Source: Massilia sp. PDC64 (GTDB lineage Bacteria; Pseudomonadota; Gammaproteobacteria; Burkholderiales; Burkholderiaceae_D). From it: 64,000 bases of DNA. The notes below the pieces were generated by a model, which saw only the letters and a list, made by a program, of their open reading frames with translations, did not search any database and was not told where the DNA came from. The translations under genes were made by a program, and so were the position numbers. Shown one piece after another: positions 8,906 through 17,079 of the stretch. The stretch's first letter is position 1. Each line of letters begins with the position of its first letter. The stretch lies in contig NZ_FMZS01000009.1 of the NCBI RefSeq assembly GCF_900101265.1, forward strand, positions 248,001 through 312,000, given 5' to 3'.

Positions 8906-9997
8906 ATGAAGCGGATCTGGATCTGGGCACTGCTCGCCATCGCATGCGCGAACGTGCGCGCGCAGGACGACAACGCAAAGGCACAGGCATGGACGCAAGC
9001 CCGCGCCATCGTGGCGGACCTCGATAAAATCGTCGCGCCGCACGGCGTGCAGGAATCGTACAAGACGCGCATCGGCGGCATCGACCAGTGGCTCACCGTG
9101 CGCGGCCAGGAGCGCGACAACCCGATGATCCTGTTCGTGCACGGCGGCCCCGCGTCGCCCGTGACGCCGACCCTGTGGCAGTTCGAACGCCCGCTCGAGG
9201 AATACTTCACCATCGCGAACTGGGACCAGCGGGGCGCCGGCAAGACGTACGGCGAGACCGATCCCGCGCAGGTCGCGGACACCATCCACATCGACCGCTA
9301 CGTCGACGACGCCATCGAAGTCGCGGAGCACCTGCGCCAGCGCTACGGCAAGAAGAAGCTGATCCTGATGGGCCACAGCTGGGGCACCATCGTCGGCATG
9401 AAGGCGGCGCTGAAGCGTCCGGACCTGTTCTACGCCTATGTCGGCATCGGCCAGGTGATCAGCGTGCGCGAGAACGAGCGCATCAGCTTCGACTATGCGC
9501 TCGAACAGGCCAGACAGCACAAGAACGAGGAAGCGCTGCGCGACCTGCAGTCGATCGCGCCCTACCCCGGCAACCAGCCGATCACGCGCGAACGCATCAT
9601 CGTCGCGCGCAAGTGGCCGCAATACTACGGGGGCCTCAGCGCGTACCGCAGCGAGTCGGCCTACTTCTTCGACGGCCCGCGCCTGTCGCCGGAATACGAT
9701 GCGCAGCAGGTGAAGGACATCGACCAGGGCAGCCTGCTCACCCTGGGCCGCATCCTGCCGGAGTTCGTGCAGGTGGATTTTTCGAACGTGAAGACGTTCC
9801 CGATCCCGGTCGTGATGTTCCTGGGCCGGCACGACTACACGACGCCGACGGCGCCGACCGAAGCGTGGTTGAAACAGGTGAAGGCGCCGTCGAAACAGGC
9901 CGTGTGGTTCGAGCGGTCGGCGCACATGGTGCCGTGGGAGGAGCCGGGCAAGACGCTCGTCAGTCTGCTGACGTATGTCCGCCCGCTGGCCCGGTAA
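8906..9997 (+). CDS. Alpha/beta hydrolase, proline iminopeptidase-like, exported
   Basis: The 363-residue product has a signal peptide ending in VRAQD and an alpha/beta-hydrolase fold. The oxyanion motif HGGPASP, the arginine-containing WDQRGAG, the nucleophile elbow GHSWGT, the acidic GRHDYTTPT and the histidine in SAHMVPWEEP are all present, so the triad is complete. These motifs are those of the prolyl aminopeptidase (S33) subfamily. A secreted peptidase or ester hydrolase is inferred. The ATG at 8906 has AAGGAGA upstream; the longer frame lacks the signal peptide start. Confidence 0.88.
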   Translation: MKRIWIWALLAIACANVRAQDDNAKAQAWTQARAIVADLDKIVAPHGVQESYKTRIGGIDQWLTVRGQERDNPMILFVHGGPASPVTPTLWQFERPLEEYFTIANWDQRGAGKTYGETDPAQVADTIHIDRYVDDAIEVAEHLRQRYGKKKLILMGHSWGTIVGMKAALKRPDLFYAYVGIGQVISVRENERISFDYALEQARQHKNEEALRDLQSIAPYPGNQPITRERIIVARKWPQYYGGLSAYRSESAYFFDGPRLSPEYDAQQVKDIDQGSLLTLGRILPEFVQVDFSNVKTFPIPVVMFLGRHDYTTPTAPTEAWLKQVKAPSKQAVWFERSAHMVPWEEPGKTLVSLLTYVRPLAR

Positions 9998-10441
9998 TCA
10001 GGCTTCGCGCAGGTGCAGGATGGGGAACGGTCTTCCCGCCGGGTCGAGCGGCGACCGCCCCACCTGGACGAAGCCGCATTGCAGGTAGAAGGCCAGCGCC
10101 TGCGGGTTCTGTTCGTTCACGTCGACGCTGAGCGCGCCCTTGAGGCCGCGCGCATGGGCAAGCAGCATCTTGCCCACACCCTTGCGGAAGTGATCCGGCG
10201 CGACGAACAGCGCCTCGACCGCGGCACCATCCAGCCCCATGAAGCCGGCCGGTACGCCGGGAGCGAATTCCAGGACCCAGATTTCCAGCCCGGGCAGCAC
10301 GACGTCGCGCACGACAGGCACCAGTTCCTGCACGTCGCCCTCGCCGAGGAAGGCGTGCGTGGCGCGCACGGACGCGAGCCAGAGCGCGAGCAGTTGCGGA
10401 TGATCCGCCGCGACCGCGGGCCGGATCGTGGGTGCCGTCAT
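9998..10441 (-). CDS. GNAT family N-acetyltransferase
   Basis: The 147-residue protein is a single GNAT domain: ALFVAPDHFRKGVGKMLL is the acetyl-CoA binding motif A, and VDVNEQNPQALAFYLQCGF is motif B. It resembles YjaB/YafP-type acetyltransferases, but the substrate is unknown. Its ATG shares one base with the stop codon of the upstream permease gene (TGATG), which implies translational coupling. The pair may therefore handle a shared amine or amino-acid substrate; that is inference. Its stop lies beside the convergent hydrolase stop. Confidence 0.88.
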   Translation of the reverse strand: MTAPTIRPAVAADHPQLLALWLASVRATHAFLGEGDVQELVPVVRDVVLPGLEIWVLEFAPGVPAGFMGLDGAAVEALFVAPDHFRKGVGKMLLAHARGLKGALSVDVNEQNPQALAFYLQCGFVQVGRSPLDPAGRPFPILHLREA

Positions 10442-11928
10442 CAATGCGTCAGCTCGGCCTGCGCCGCATCCGCCTTGTTCAAGCGGCTGTTCCGCATCCC
10501 GTACCCGAAGTACGTGAGAATGGCGACCGCCATCCAGATGGTGAACACGGTATAGGTCGTGCTGGACAGGCCGCCGACGAGATACAGGCTCGCGAGGATC
10601 GACAGCCCCGGCACGACATACGGCCCGAACGGCACGCGAAAGCCCTTGCGGCCCGTGTCGCCCTGCTTGCGGCGGATGACCGGCACGGCGATCGACACGA
10701 CGATGAACGCGACCAGCGTGCCCATGCTCACCATGTCCCACAGGAAGGTGGAGTCGACGAGGCCTGCCACGGCGCCCACGGCGATGCTTACGATCAGCGT
10801 ATTCGTCACCGGCGACTGCGTGCGCGGGTTGACGGTGCGGAAGGCCTTCGGCACGAGGCCGTCCTTCGCGATGGCGTACAGGATGCGCGTCTGGCCGTAG
10901 ATCGTCACGAGGGTCACGGAGAACACGGAGATGACGGCGCCGGCCGACAGCACGAGGGCCGGCCACGCTTTACCGGTCACGTTCTGCAGGATCACGGCGA
11001 GGCCCGCTTCCTGGCCCGCGAACATCGAGGCCGGCTGGGCGCCGAGGGCGGCGATCGCGACCAGCATGTAGAACACGGTGACGATGCCGAGGGCGGCGAG
11101 GATGCCGATCGGGACGTCGCGCGTCGGGTTCTTGACCTCTTCGCCGGCCGTCGCGATGGTGTCCAGGCCGATGAACGAAAAGAACACGGTGCCCGCGGCC
11201 GCCGTCACGCCGGCCAGGCCGCCGACGCCCTTGCCGTCCGCCGGCCACATGAACGGGTGGAAGTTGTTGATGTCGAAGCCGGACAGCGCGATCGCGGAAA
11301 AGAATACGAGGATCGCCAGCTTGATCAACACCATGATGGCGTTCGTCGTCGCCGATTCCTTCGTGCCGCGGATCAGCAGGACGCAGCACAGCACGACGAG
11401 GAGGAGCGGCGGCAGGTTGATGTGCCCCGTGTGGAATTCGACCCCGCCGTGCTTGCCCGCGACGATGAGGGGCGAGCGCAGCGCGTCGGGGATCTGCCAG
11501 CCGAGCGCGTTCTGCAGGAAGTTGTTCAGGTAGTCCGACCAGCCGATGGCCGTCGCGCTGGCCGCGAGGCCATACTCCAGCAGCAGGCAGGCCGCGACGA
11601 TGAACGCGGCGAACTCGCCCACGGTGGCGTAGGCGAACGAATACGAGGAGCCGGCGGCCGGCACGCGGTTGGCCAGCTCGGCGTAGCACAGCGCCGTGAG
11701 GCCCGCGGTGACGGCGGCCATCAGGAACGACAGCACGACGGCCGGACCGGCCTTCGGCACGGCTTCCACCATCGTGAAGAAAATACCGGTGCCGATGGTG
11801 GCGCCGACGCCGATCATCGTCAGGGGAAACAAGCCCAGCGAGCGGCCCAGGGCGTGGGCATGGCCGTCATCGAGTTTGTGCTCGGATGTCTTGGTGCGAA
11901 AGAGCTTTTGGCCCAGGGTCTGGTTCAC
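10441..11928 (-). CDS. APC family amino acid permease
   Basis: The 495-residue inner-membrane protein has about twelve hydrophobic spans and the APC signature in the first one (IGVGATIGTGIFFTMVEAVPKAGPAV). The motif FFSFIGLDTIATAGEEVKNPTRDVPIGI is characteristic of the cationic amino acid transporter-like group (YfnA and relatives). It probably takes up an amino acid by proton symport. Substrate cannot be read from sequence. It is the first gene of a two-gene unit with the overlapping acetyltransferase. The upstream region is shared with the divergent nsrR gene. Confidence 0.9.
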   Translation of the reverse strand: MNQTLGQKLFRTKTSEHKLDDGHAHALGRSLGLFPLTMIGVGATIGTGIFFTMVEAVPKAGPAVVLSFLMAAVTAGLTALCYAELANRVPAAGSSYSFAYATVGEFAAFIVAACLLLEYGLAASATAIGWSDYLNNFLQNALGWQIPDALRSPLIVAGKHGGVEFHTGHINLPPLLLVVLCCVLLIRGTKESATTNAIMVLIKLAILVFFSAIALSGFDINNFHPFMWPADGKGVGGLAGVTAAAGTVFFSFIGLDTIATAGEEVKNPTRDVPIGILAALGIVTVFYMLVAIAALGAQPASMFAGQEAGLAVILQNVTGKAWPALVLSAGAVISVFSVTLVTIYGQTRILYAIAKDGLVPKAFRTVNPRTQSPVTNTLIVSIAVGAVAGLVDSTFLWDMVSMGTLVAFIVVSIAVPVIRRKQGDTGRKGFRVPFGPYVVPGLSILASLYLVGGLSSTTYTVFTIWMAVAILTYFGYGMRNSRLNKADAAQAELTH

Positions 11929-12031
11929 GTCGTCCTCTTGGCGCGGGTAGCGCTGTTGTCTTATCCAAAGTCCGCGATTATAGGGCCAGTTCCACGGCAG
12001 CTTTCACTGCGGGAAAAAAATACTTTAGTTA

Positions 12032-12054
12032 AACATGCATTTTTAATGCAGATT
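12032..12054. promoter_or_regulatory. NsrR operator upstream of nsrR
   Basis: An imperfect 11-1-11 palindrome, AACATGCATTT-T-TAATGCAGATT, matches the known NsrR box consensus (AAGATGCATTT-N-AAATGCATCTT). It ends 54 bases before the nsrR start. It suggests nsrR represses itself, with release by nitric oxide. Confidence 0.85.
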
Positions 12055-12108
12055 TAGGTAGAATGCGCCCATGAAGGTAGAATACGCTCGTACCCACTGA
12101 GCTTACCG

Positions 12109-12591
12109 ATGCGACTCACCCGATTTTCCGATATTGGCCTGCGTGTCCTGATCTATCTCGAACGCGCGGGGGAACGTCCGCATCCGGTGACCGTGGCCGA
12201 GATCGGCAAGCAGTTCGACATCCCGCTGAACCACCTCGTGAAAGTGGTCGGGCAACTGGCCAAGCTGGGCTGGGTGCAGGCGACGCGCGGACGCAACGGT
12301 GGCCTGCGCCTCGCGGCCGATCCTGCCACGCTCACGATCGGCCAGGTGCTGCGCAAGCTGGAAGGCGAAGAGGACGAGCTGGTCGACTGCGATGGCACGA
12401 ACTGCGCGCTGAAGCTGGATTGCCAGCTGCGCGGCATGCTGCGCGCCGGCATGCGGGCGTTCTACGAGGCCATGGACCGCTACACGCTGGCCCACGCCAC
12501 CGCCGGCAACACGGGCGAACAGGTCGTGCGCATGCACCGGATGTTCTGGAGTGGCGCAGCGGCCGTGCCCGAGCCGGTAAGTGAGGACTGA
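12109..12591 (+). CDS. nsrR: NsrR, nitric oxide-sensing Rrf2 family repressor
   Basis: The 160-residue protein has an Rrf2 winged helix (residues 1-80, MRLTRFSDIGLRVLIYL) and three cysteines at 94, 99 and 105. The spacing of 5 and 6 is the NsrR iron-sulphur cluster pattern, with nitrosylation relieving DNA binding. NsrR represses nitric-oxide defence genes. The identification is reinforced by the hmp gene directly downstream and by a matching NsrR box before each of the two genes. A terminator separates it from hmp, so the two have their own promoters. Some relatives that look similar are IscR or RsrR, but the neighbourhood favours NsrR. Confidence 0.95.
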   Translation: MRLTRFSDIGLRVLIYLERAGERPHPVTVAEIGKQFDIPLNHLVKVVGQLAKLGWVQATRGRNGGLRLAADPATLTIGQVLRKLEGEEDELVDCDGTNCALKLDCQLRGMLRAGMRAFYEAMDRYTLAHATAGNTGEQVVRMHRMFWSGAAAVPEPVSED

Positions 12592-12606
12592 CTAAGTTTT
12601 AAGGCG

Positions 12607-12630
12607 AGCCCGCCGAGCGGGCTTTTTTTT
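12607..12630 (+). terminator. Rho-independent terminator of nsrR
   Basis: The stem AGCCCGC/GCGGGCT with loop CGA is followed by eight T, 15 bases after the nsrR stop codon. It separates nsrR from hmp. Confidence 0.9.
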
Positions 12631-12638
12631 GAATCTTA

Positions 12639-12661
12639 AATCTGCATTTTAAATGCATAAT
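12639..12661. promoter_or_regulatory. NsrR operator upstream of hmp
   Basis: The palindrome AATCTGCATTT-T-AAATGCATAAT matches the NsrR box in the same 11-1-11 form as the site before nsrR. It lies 13 bases before the hmp ATG, close to the AAAGGAA ribosome site, so bound NsrR would block initiation. Confidence 0.9.
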
Positions 12662-12674
12662 TAAAGGAACCACC

Positions 12675-13868
12675 ATGATTTCGGAAGCTTCCCGCCCCTA
12701 CATCGATGCCAGCGTCCCCGTCCTGCGCGAGCACGGCCTGACGATCACCAAGCTGTTCTACACGAACATGCTGGGTGCGCATCCCGAGCTGACCCGCATC
12801 TTCAACATGGGGAACCAGGCCAGCGGGGCGCAGCAGCAATCGCTGGCATCGGCGGTGTTCGCGTACGCGGCCAACATCGGCAATCCGGGCGCGCTGGGCC
12901 CCGTCGTCGAGCGCATCGTGCACAAGCACGTGTCGGTCGGCATCCGCGCCGAGCACTACCCGATCGTCGGGAAGCACCTGCTGGAATCCATCGCCGCGAC
13001 GCTGGGCGACGCCGCCACGGAACCGCTGCTGAACGCCTGGAAGGAAGCCTACAACTCGCTCGCCAAGCTCCTGATCGAAGCGGAAGCGAATCTGTACAGC
13101 ACGGCCGGCATCCAGCCGGGCGAGACGCGTCCGATGCGCGTCGTGGAAGTCAGGACGGAATCCGTCAACGTGCTGTCGATCCGCTTCGTGCCCGCCGACG
13201 GCAAACCGGTCCCCGCGTTCAAGCCGGGCCAGTACGTGAGCGTCGCCGTCGACCTGCCGGGCGACCGTCACCAGCTGCGCCAGTACAGCCTGTCGGATGC
13301 GCCCAATGGCGAGAACCTGCGCATCTCGGTGAAGCGCGAAGACGGCGCGGCCGATACGCCGGCCGGTGAAGTGTCGAACTGGCTGCACGCGAACGTGAAG
13401 GTCGGCAGCACCCTGCAGGTGTCGCACCCGTTCGGCGAATTCCTGCCGGAGACGGAAGGCGACGCGCCGCTCGTGCTGCTGTCGGCCGGCGTCGGCATCA
13501 CGCCGATGGTATCAAGCGTGAAGCGCGTGGCGCAGGTGAATCCGCAGCGCCGCGTGATCTTCGCGCACGCCGCACGCGATGCCGGCCACCATGCGCTGCG
13601 CGCGGAAGTCGCGGCCCTGCAGGCCACGATGCCGAACCTGTCGGTCGTCACCTTCCATGAGGATGCACAGGGTGCCGCGGGCGTGATCGAAGGCCGCATG
13701 GACGTGGCGAAGCTGCCGGCATGGCCGCGCGACGAGGCCGAGGTGTACCTGTGCGGTCCGCACAAGTTCATGCAGGCCCAGTGGCTGGGTCTCCTGAACG
13801 CGGGCGTGCCGGCCGGCCGCCTGCATCGCGAGGTGTTCGGGCCGGAGCTGCTCGACCACCTGCTGTAA
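12675..13868 (+). CDS. hmp: Flavohaemoprotein, nitric oxide dioxygenase
   Basis: The 397-residue enzyme oxidises nitric oxide to nitrate with NADH and oxygen in the cytoplasm. Residues 1-140 are a globin domain with the proximal-histidine region HKHVSVGIRAEHYPIVGKHL. An FAD-binding domain follows (RQYSLSDAPNGENLRISVKRE) and then an NAD domain (LVLLSAGVGITPMVSS and VYLCGPHKFM). Full length for the family. It lies directly behind nsrR with an NsrR box over its promoter, so it should be induced by nitric oxide. Confidence 0.97.
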   Translation: MISEASRPYIDASVPVLREHGLTITKLFYTNMLGAHPELTRIFNMGNQASGAQQQSLASAVFAYAANIGNPGALGPVVERIVHKHVSVGIRAEHYPIVGKHLLESIAATLGDAATEPLLNAWKEAYNSLAKLLIEAEANLYSTAGIQPGETRPMRVVEVRTESVNVLSIRFVPADGKPVPAFKPGQYVSVAVDLPGDRHQLRQYSLSDAPNGENLRISVKREDGAADTPAGEVSNWLHANVKVGSTLQVSHPFGEFLPETEGDAPLVLLSAGVGITPMVSSVKRVAQVNPQRRVIFAHAARDAGHHALRAEVAALQATMPNLSVVTFHEDAQGAAGVIEGRMDVAKLPAWPRDEAEVYLCGPHKFMQAQWLGLLNAGVPAGRLHREVFGPELLDHLL

Positions 13869-13873
13869 TCGAC

Positions 13874-13899
13874 AACGCCGGCTTCGCGCCGGCGTTTTT
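13874..13899. terminator. Bidirectional terminator between hmp and the DUF2807 gene
   Basis: The stem AACGCCGGC/GCCGGCGTT around a short loop is followed by five T on the plus strand. It starts 5 bases after the hmp stop and touches the stop codon of the convergent lipoprotein gene. Confidence 0.85.
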
Positions 13900-14765
13900 C
13901 AGTTCACGACCTGGATGAGCTTGCCGCTCAAGGTCCGCTGCGACGGGTTGCCGTACACGCGGATGCCGCCGGAGCCGCCGTTCTGCGCGACGAGCGACTG
14001 GCGCACGTTCGCCGTCATGCCGCCCGATCCCGTCGACGACAGGTCCGCCTGTTCGCTGACGAGGTCCGCCAGGTCCAGGTGACCGGAGCCGTTCGAGCGC
14101 GCGGCCAGGTTGCGCACGGCACCCGTCACGCGCAGCTGGCCCGAGCCGTTCAGGTTCGCCGTCACGCGCTCGCCCTGCATGCGGCCCGCGACGACGCGTC
14201 CGGATCCGTTCAGGGACAGGTTGCCGCCACCGCTCTGCAGGGTCGTCGCGTCGATGCTGCCCGAGCCGTTCTGGGACACGTCCAGGCTAGCCACGCGGCC
14301 CGTCAGCAGCACGGATCCCGATCCCCGCCCTTCCACCACCAGCGGTCCACCGTTCAGGTCCTGCACGGACAGGTGGCCGGACCCGTCATGGCGCACGCTC
14401 GTGAGCCGCGGCACGGTATAGGTCACGCGCACGGGATTGTTGGTGCGGAACGAACGCGTCTTCTCGATGACGAGGCGGTCGCCGCGCAGCTCCGTGCGGA
14501 TGAACGGCAGCAGGTTGCTGTCCGCCTCCACGACCAGCGAGGTGGCCGGGCCCACGTGCACGTCGACCGTGATCGTGCCGTTCACTTCCAGCGCCGGCAC
14601 GGTGGCGATCATGCGCTCGTCGCGCGCGGGCATGCCGTTGCCTTCGATGGAATCGCTGGAGAACGGCGTGCGGACCTGGTAGTCGCCGTCGCCACCGGGC
14701 GCGACGATGATGGCGCAGCCGCCGAGGATGGCGCAGGTGATGGCGATGGCGAGCGGAGTACGCAT
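13899..14765 (-). CDS. DUF2807 (head GIN domain) lipoprotein
   Basis: The 288-residue product begins with a lipoprotein signal (MRTPLAIAITCAILGGC, lipid-bearing Cys at about residue 17). The rest is a DUF2807 beta-helix: repeated strands each carrying NGSG or TGSG turns (DGSGHLSV, GRGSGSVLL, QNGSGSIDA, LNGSGRVVA, SNGSGHLDL). Such auto-transporter-adhesin-like folds occur as envelope proteins and in anti-sigma factors; the role is unknown. It is expressed alone, convergent with hmp. Confidence 0.85.
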   Translation of the reverse strand: MRTPLAIAITCAILGGCAIIVAPGGDGDYQVRTPFSSDSIEGNGMPARDERMIATVPALEVNGTITVDVHVGPATSLVVEADSNLLPFIRTELRGDRLVIEKTRSFRTNNPVRVTYTVPRLTSVRHDGSGHLSVQDLNGGPLVVEGRGSGSVLLTGRVASLDVSQNGSGSIDATTLQSGGGNLSLNGSGRVVAGRMQGERVTANLNGSGQLRVTGAVRNLAARSNGSGHLDLADLVSEQADLSSTGSGGMTANVRQSLVAQNGGSGGIRVYGNPSQRTLSGKLIQVVN

Positions 14766-14890
14766 GGTGGATGGCCTTGTTGTGATTGTGATTGACCATG
14801 CCACTGTAGCAACGCCGTCCCCCGCCGTCCGCCTGCGTGCGACGGACGGCGTAAATCGCGGAACGAACGGGGCAAAACCTGCGACGACCG

Positions 14891-16006
14891 TCAGCGCTGG
14901 CCCAGGCGCGTGTCCCCGAACAGGTGCTTGTACTCGTGCGGCTGCGAACGCCAGTACTGCGGCGGCGCGCTGACCGTCGCCCCCAGCTCCGCCGCCGCAT
15001 GCCACGGCCAGCGCGGGTCGTACAGCATCGCGCGCGCCAGCGCCACCATGTCGGCCTGGCCCGTCTGCACGATGGTCTCGGCCTGCTTCGCTTCCGTGAT
15101 CAGGCCCACGCCGATGGTCGGCATCGAGGTCTGCGCCTTGATGCGCGCGGCGAACTCGATCTGGTAGCCCGGACCGACGGGGATCTTCTGGTGCGGCGAC
15201 AGCCCGCCGCTCGACACGTGGATGAACTGGCAGCCGCGCCGCTCCAGTTCCTTCGTCAGCACGAGGCTCTGCTCCAGGTCCCAGCCGCCCTCGACCCAGT
15301 CGCTGGCCGAGATGCGCATGCCGACCACCATCTCGGGCGACACGGCCGCGCGCACGGCCTCGAACACCTCGAGCGGAAAGCGCATGCGGTTCTCGAGCGA
15401 GCCGCCATATTGATCGTCACGCTGGTTCGACAGCGGCGACAGGAATTGGTGCAGCAAATAACCGTGGGCGCCGTGCAGTTCGATGGCGTCCAGCCCCAAT
15501 GCATCGGCGCGGCGCGCGGCGGCGACGAAACCGTCTTTCACGCGCTGCAGGCCGGCCGCATCCAGCGCCAGCGGGATGGTCTCGCCTTCCGCATGCGGGA
15601 TCGCGGACGGCGCCACGGTCTGCCAGCCGTCCGCATGGTCCACCGGAAGATTCGCGCCGCCGTGCCACGGCACCTCGCTCGACGCCTTGCGGCCCGCATG
15701 CGCGAGCTGGACGGCGATCTTGATGGGTGCGTGCTTGCGCATCGCATTGACGACGGGCTCCAGCGCCGCCGCGTGCTCGTCGGACCAGAGGCCCAGGTCG
15801 GCATAGGTGATGCGCCCCTCCTCCGTCACGGCGGTCGCCTCGATGATCAGGAGGCCCGCACCGGACAGCGCGAGGTGGCCGAGGTGGATCATGTGCCAGT
15901 CGGTGGCGTAGCCGCGGTCGGCGGAGTATTGACACATCGGCGCGATGGCGATCCGGTTGGCCAGCTCCAGCGGGCCGAGCTTGATCGGAGAAAACAGCTT
16001 GCTCAT
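14891..16006 (-). CDS. NADH:flavin oxidoreductase, YqjM/XenA-type old yellow enzyme
   Basis: The 371-residue FMN enzyme reduces activated C=C bonds such as those of enones and nitro compounds. It is of the YqjM/XenA class: the N-terminal PMCQYSAD contains the redox-tuning cysteine typical of that class, HAGRKASSE gives the catalytic His region, and GVGLITEAKQAETIVQTGQADMVALARAMLYDP is the FMN phosphate-binding end. Full length. No gene partner is apparent; the physiological substrate is unknown. Confidence 0.92.
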   Translation of the reverse strand: MSKLFSPIKLGPLELANRIAIAPMCQYSADRGYATDWHMIHLGHLALSGAGLLIIEATAVTEEGRITYADLGLWSDEHAAALEPVVNAMRKHAPIKIAVQLAHAGRKASSEVPWHGGANLPVDHADGWQTVAPSAIPHAEGETIPLALDAAGLQRVKDGFVAAARRADALGLDAIELHGAHGYLLHQFLSPLSNQRDDQYGGSLENRMRFPLEVFEAVRAAVSPEMVVGMRISASDWVEGGWDLEQSLVLTKELERRGCQFIHVSSGGLSPHQKIPVGPGYQIEFAARIKAQTSMPTIGVGLITEAKQAETIVQTGQADMVALARAMLYDPRWPWHAAAELGATVSAPPQYWRSQPHEYKHLFGDTRLGQR

Positions 16007-16068
16007 GGGTGACTACTCCCCTCTGCGTTCAAAGGGACCAGTCTAGCGCGCATGACGAAAACGCGCTT

Positions 16069-17076
16069 TCAACCAGCGCGCACCACCATGATCCCCGCCC
16101 GCAACCCCACGCGCACATCGGGATTCGGAAACACGACGTACTCCTCGTCGTGCTGAACGGTATAAACGGTATCACCGTCGCGGGCGATGACGTCGCCCTT
16201 TTTCAACGGCGTGAAGTTTTCCGTGTCGCGCCCGAAGCTCATGGTGAAGGCATCGGACAGCTTGGTGATCGACTGGGCCGTGTTGAACACGATGGGCGGC
16301 GTCCCGCCGCCTTGCGTGGCGCCGCGCAGCAATCCGTGCAGAGCCGAGGCCATCGCCGCGAACTGCGACAGGTCGTTCTGCCCCAGCGTGCCGATGCGCC
16401 CCAGCTCGACGGTGGTGCCCGCCGCCCCGTGCCGCTCGGCCGTCCACCAGCTGTACGTGCCGGCCGAAGCCGGGTTCATGATGACGGCCTCGATGCCACC
16501 GAGGCCCAGCCACGCGATCAGTTCGCGCCGGGGCGCGTCCGCGATCAGTTCCGGCACGATGGCGAAGCGCGGATAACGGGATCCACGGATCGCCGTGTGC
16601 AGGTCGAGGTGCCAGCGGCGCGGGCCGCTGCCGTCGAAGAACGCGGCGGTGGCCGCGATCAGCGTGTCGGCCCGCCCCGCTTCGAACGTGCCGGCCAGGT
16701 CGCCGCGCTGGTCGCGGAACATGCGGTTCAGGTCCGCGTCGATGAAACGCTTGCCGGCCGCGATGGCGTCGATGTTCCCGACGCACAGCATCAGGTCCAC
16801 CGCGAGTTCGTGCGGCGTGCGCGACAGGGCCTCGATGGCGTAGGCCACCATCTCGATCGGCCCCGTCTCGTCGCCGTGCACGCCCACCGACAGCAACACG
16901 GCGGGACGATCCGGCATTGGTGCCGCCGCCTTCACGGTCAGCACGCCCTTCGCAGGTTGAGCCACCACGAAGCCGGCCGCCGCGAAGCGGTCGGCCACCT
17001 CGCCGAAGTCGGCCTGGGCCAGGGCCCGGATCTCTTCGGGCAAGGCACCCAACTGAGCGAACGAAGCGGTCGCCAT
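16069..17076 (-). CDS. astE: Succinylglutamate desuccinylase
   Basis: The 335-residue zinc enzyme performs the last step of the arginine succinyltransferase pathway, splitting N-succinylglutamate into succinate and glutamate. Zinc ligands of the AstE/aspartoacylase fold are visible in GVHGDETGPIEM and in LDLHTAI, and NRMFRDQRG carries substrate-binding arginines. Its ATG lies 3 bases after the NAD-glutamate dehydrogenase stop, so it is translated as the distal gene of the ast operon even though a 4.7-kb gene separates it from astB. Confidence 0.95.
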   Translation of the reverse strand: MATASFAQLGALPEEIRALAQADFGEVADRFAAAGFVVAQPAKGVLTVKAAAPMPDRPAVLLSVGVHGDETGPIEMVAYAIEALSRTPHELAVDLMLCVGNIDAIAAGKRFIDADLNRMFRDQRGDLAGTFEAGRADTLIAATAAFFDGSGPRRWHLDLHTAIRGSRYPRFAIVPELIADAPRRELIAWLGLGGIEAVIMNPASAGTYSWWTAERHGAAGTTVELGRIGTLGQNDLSQFAAMASALHGLLRGATQGGGTPPIVFNTAQSITKLSDAFTMSFGRDTENFTPLKKGDVIARDGDTVYTVQHDEEYVVFPNPDVRVGLRAGIMVVRAG

Positions 17077-17079
17077 CGC

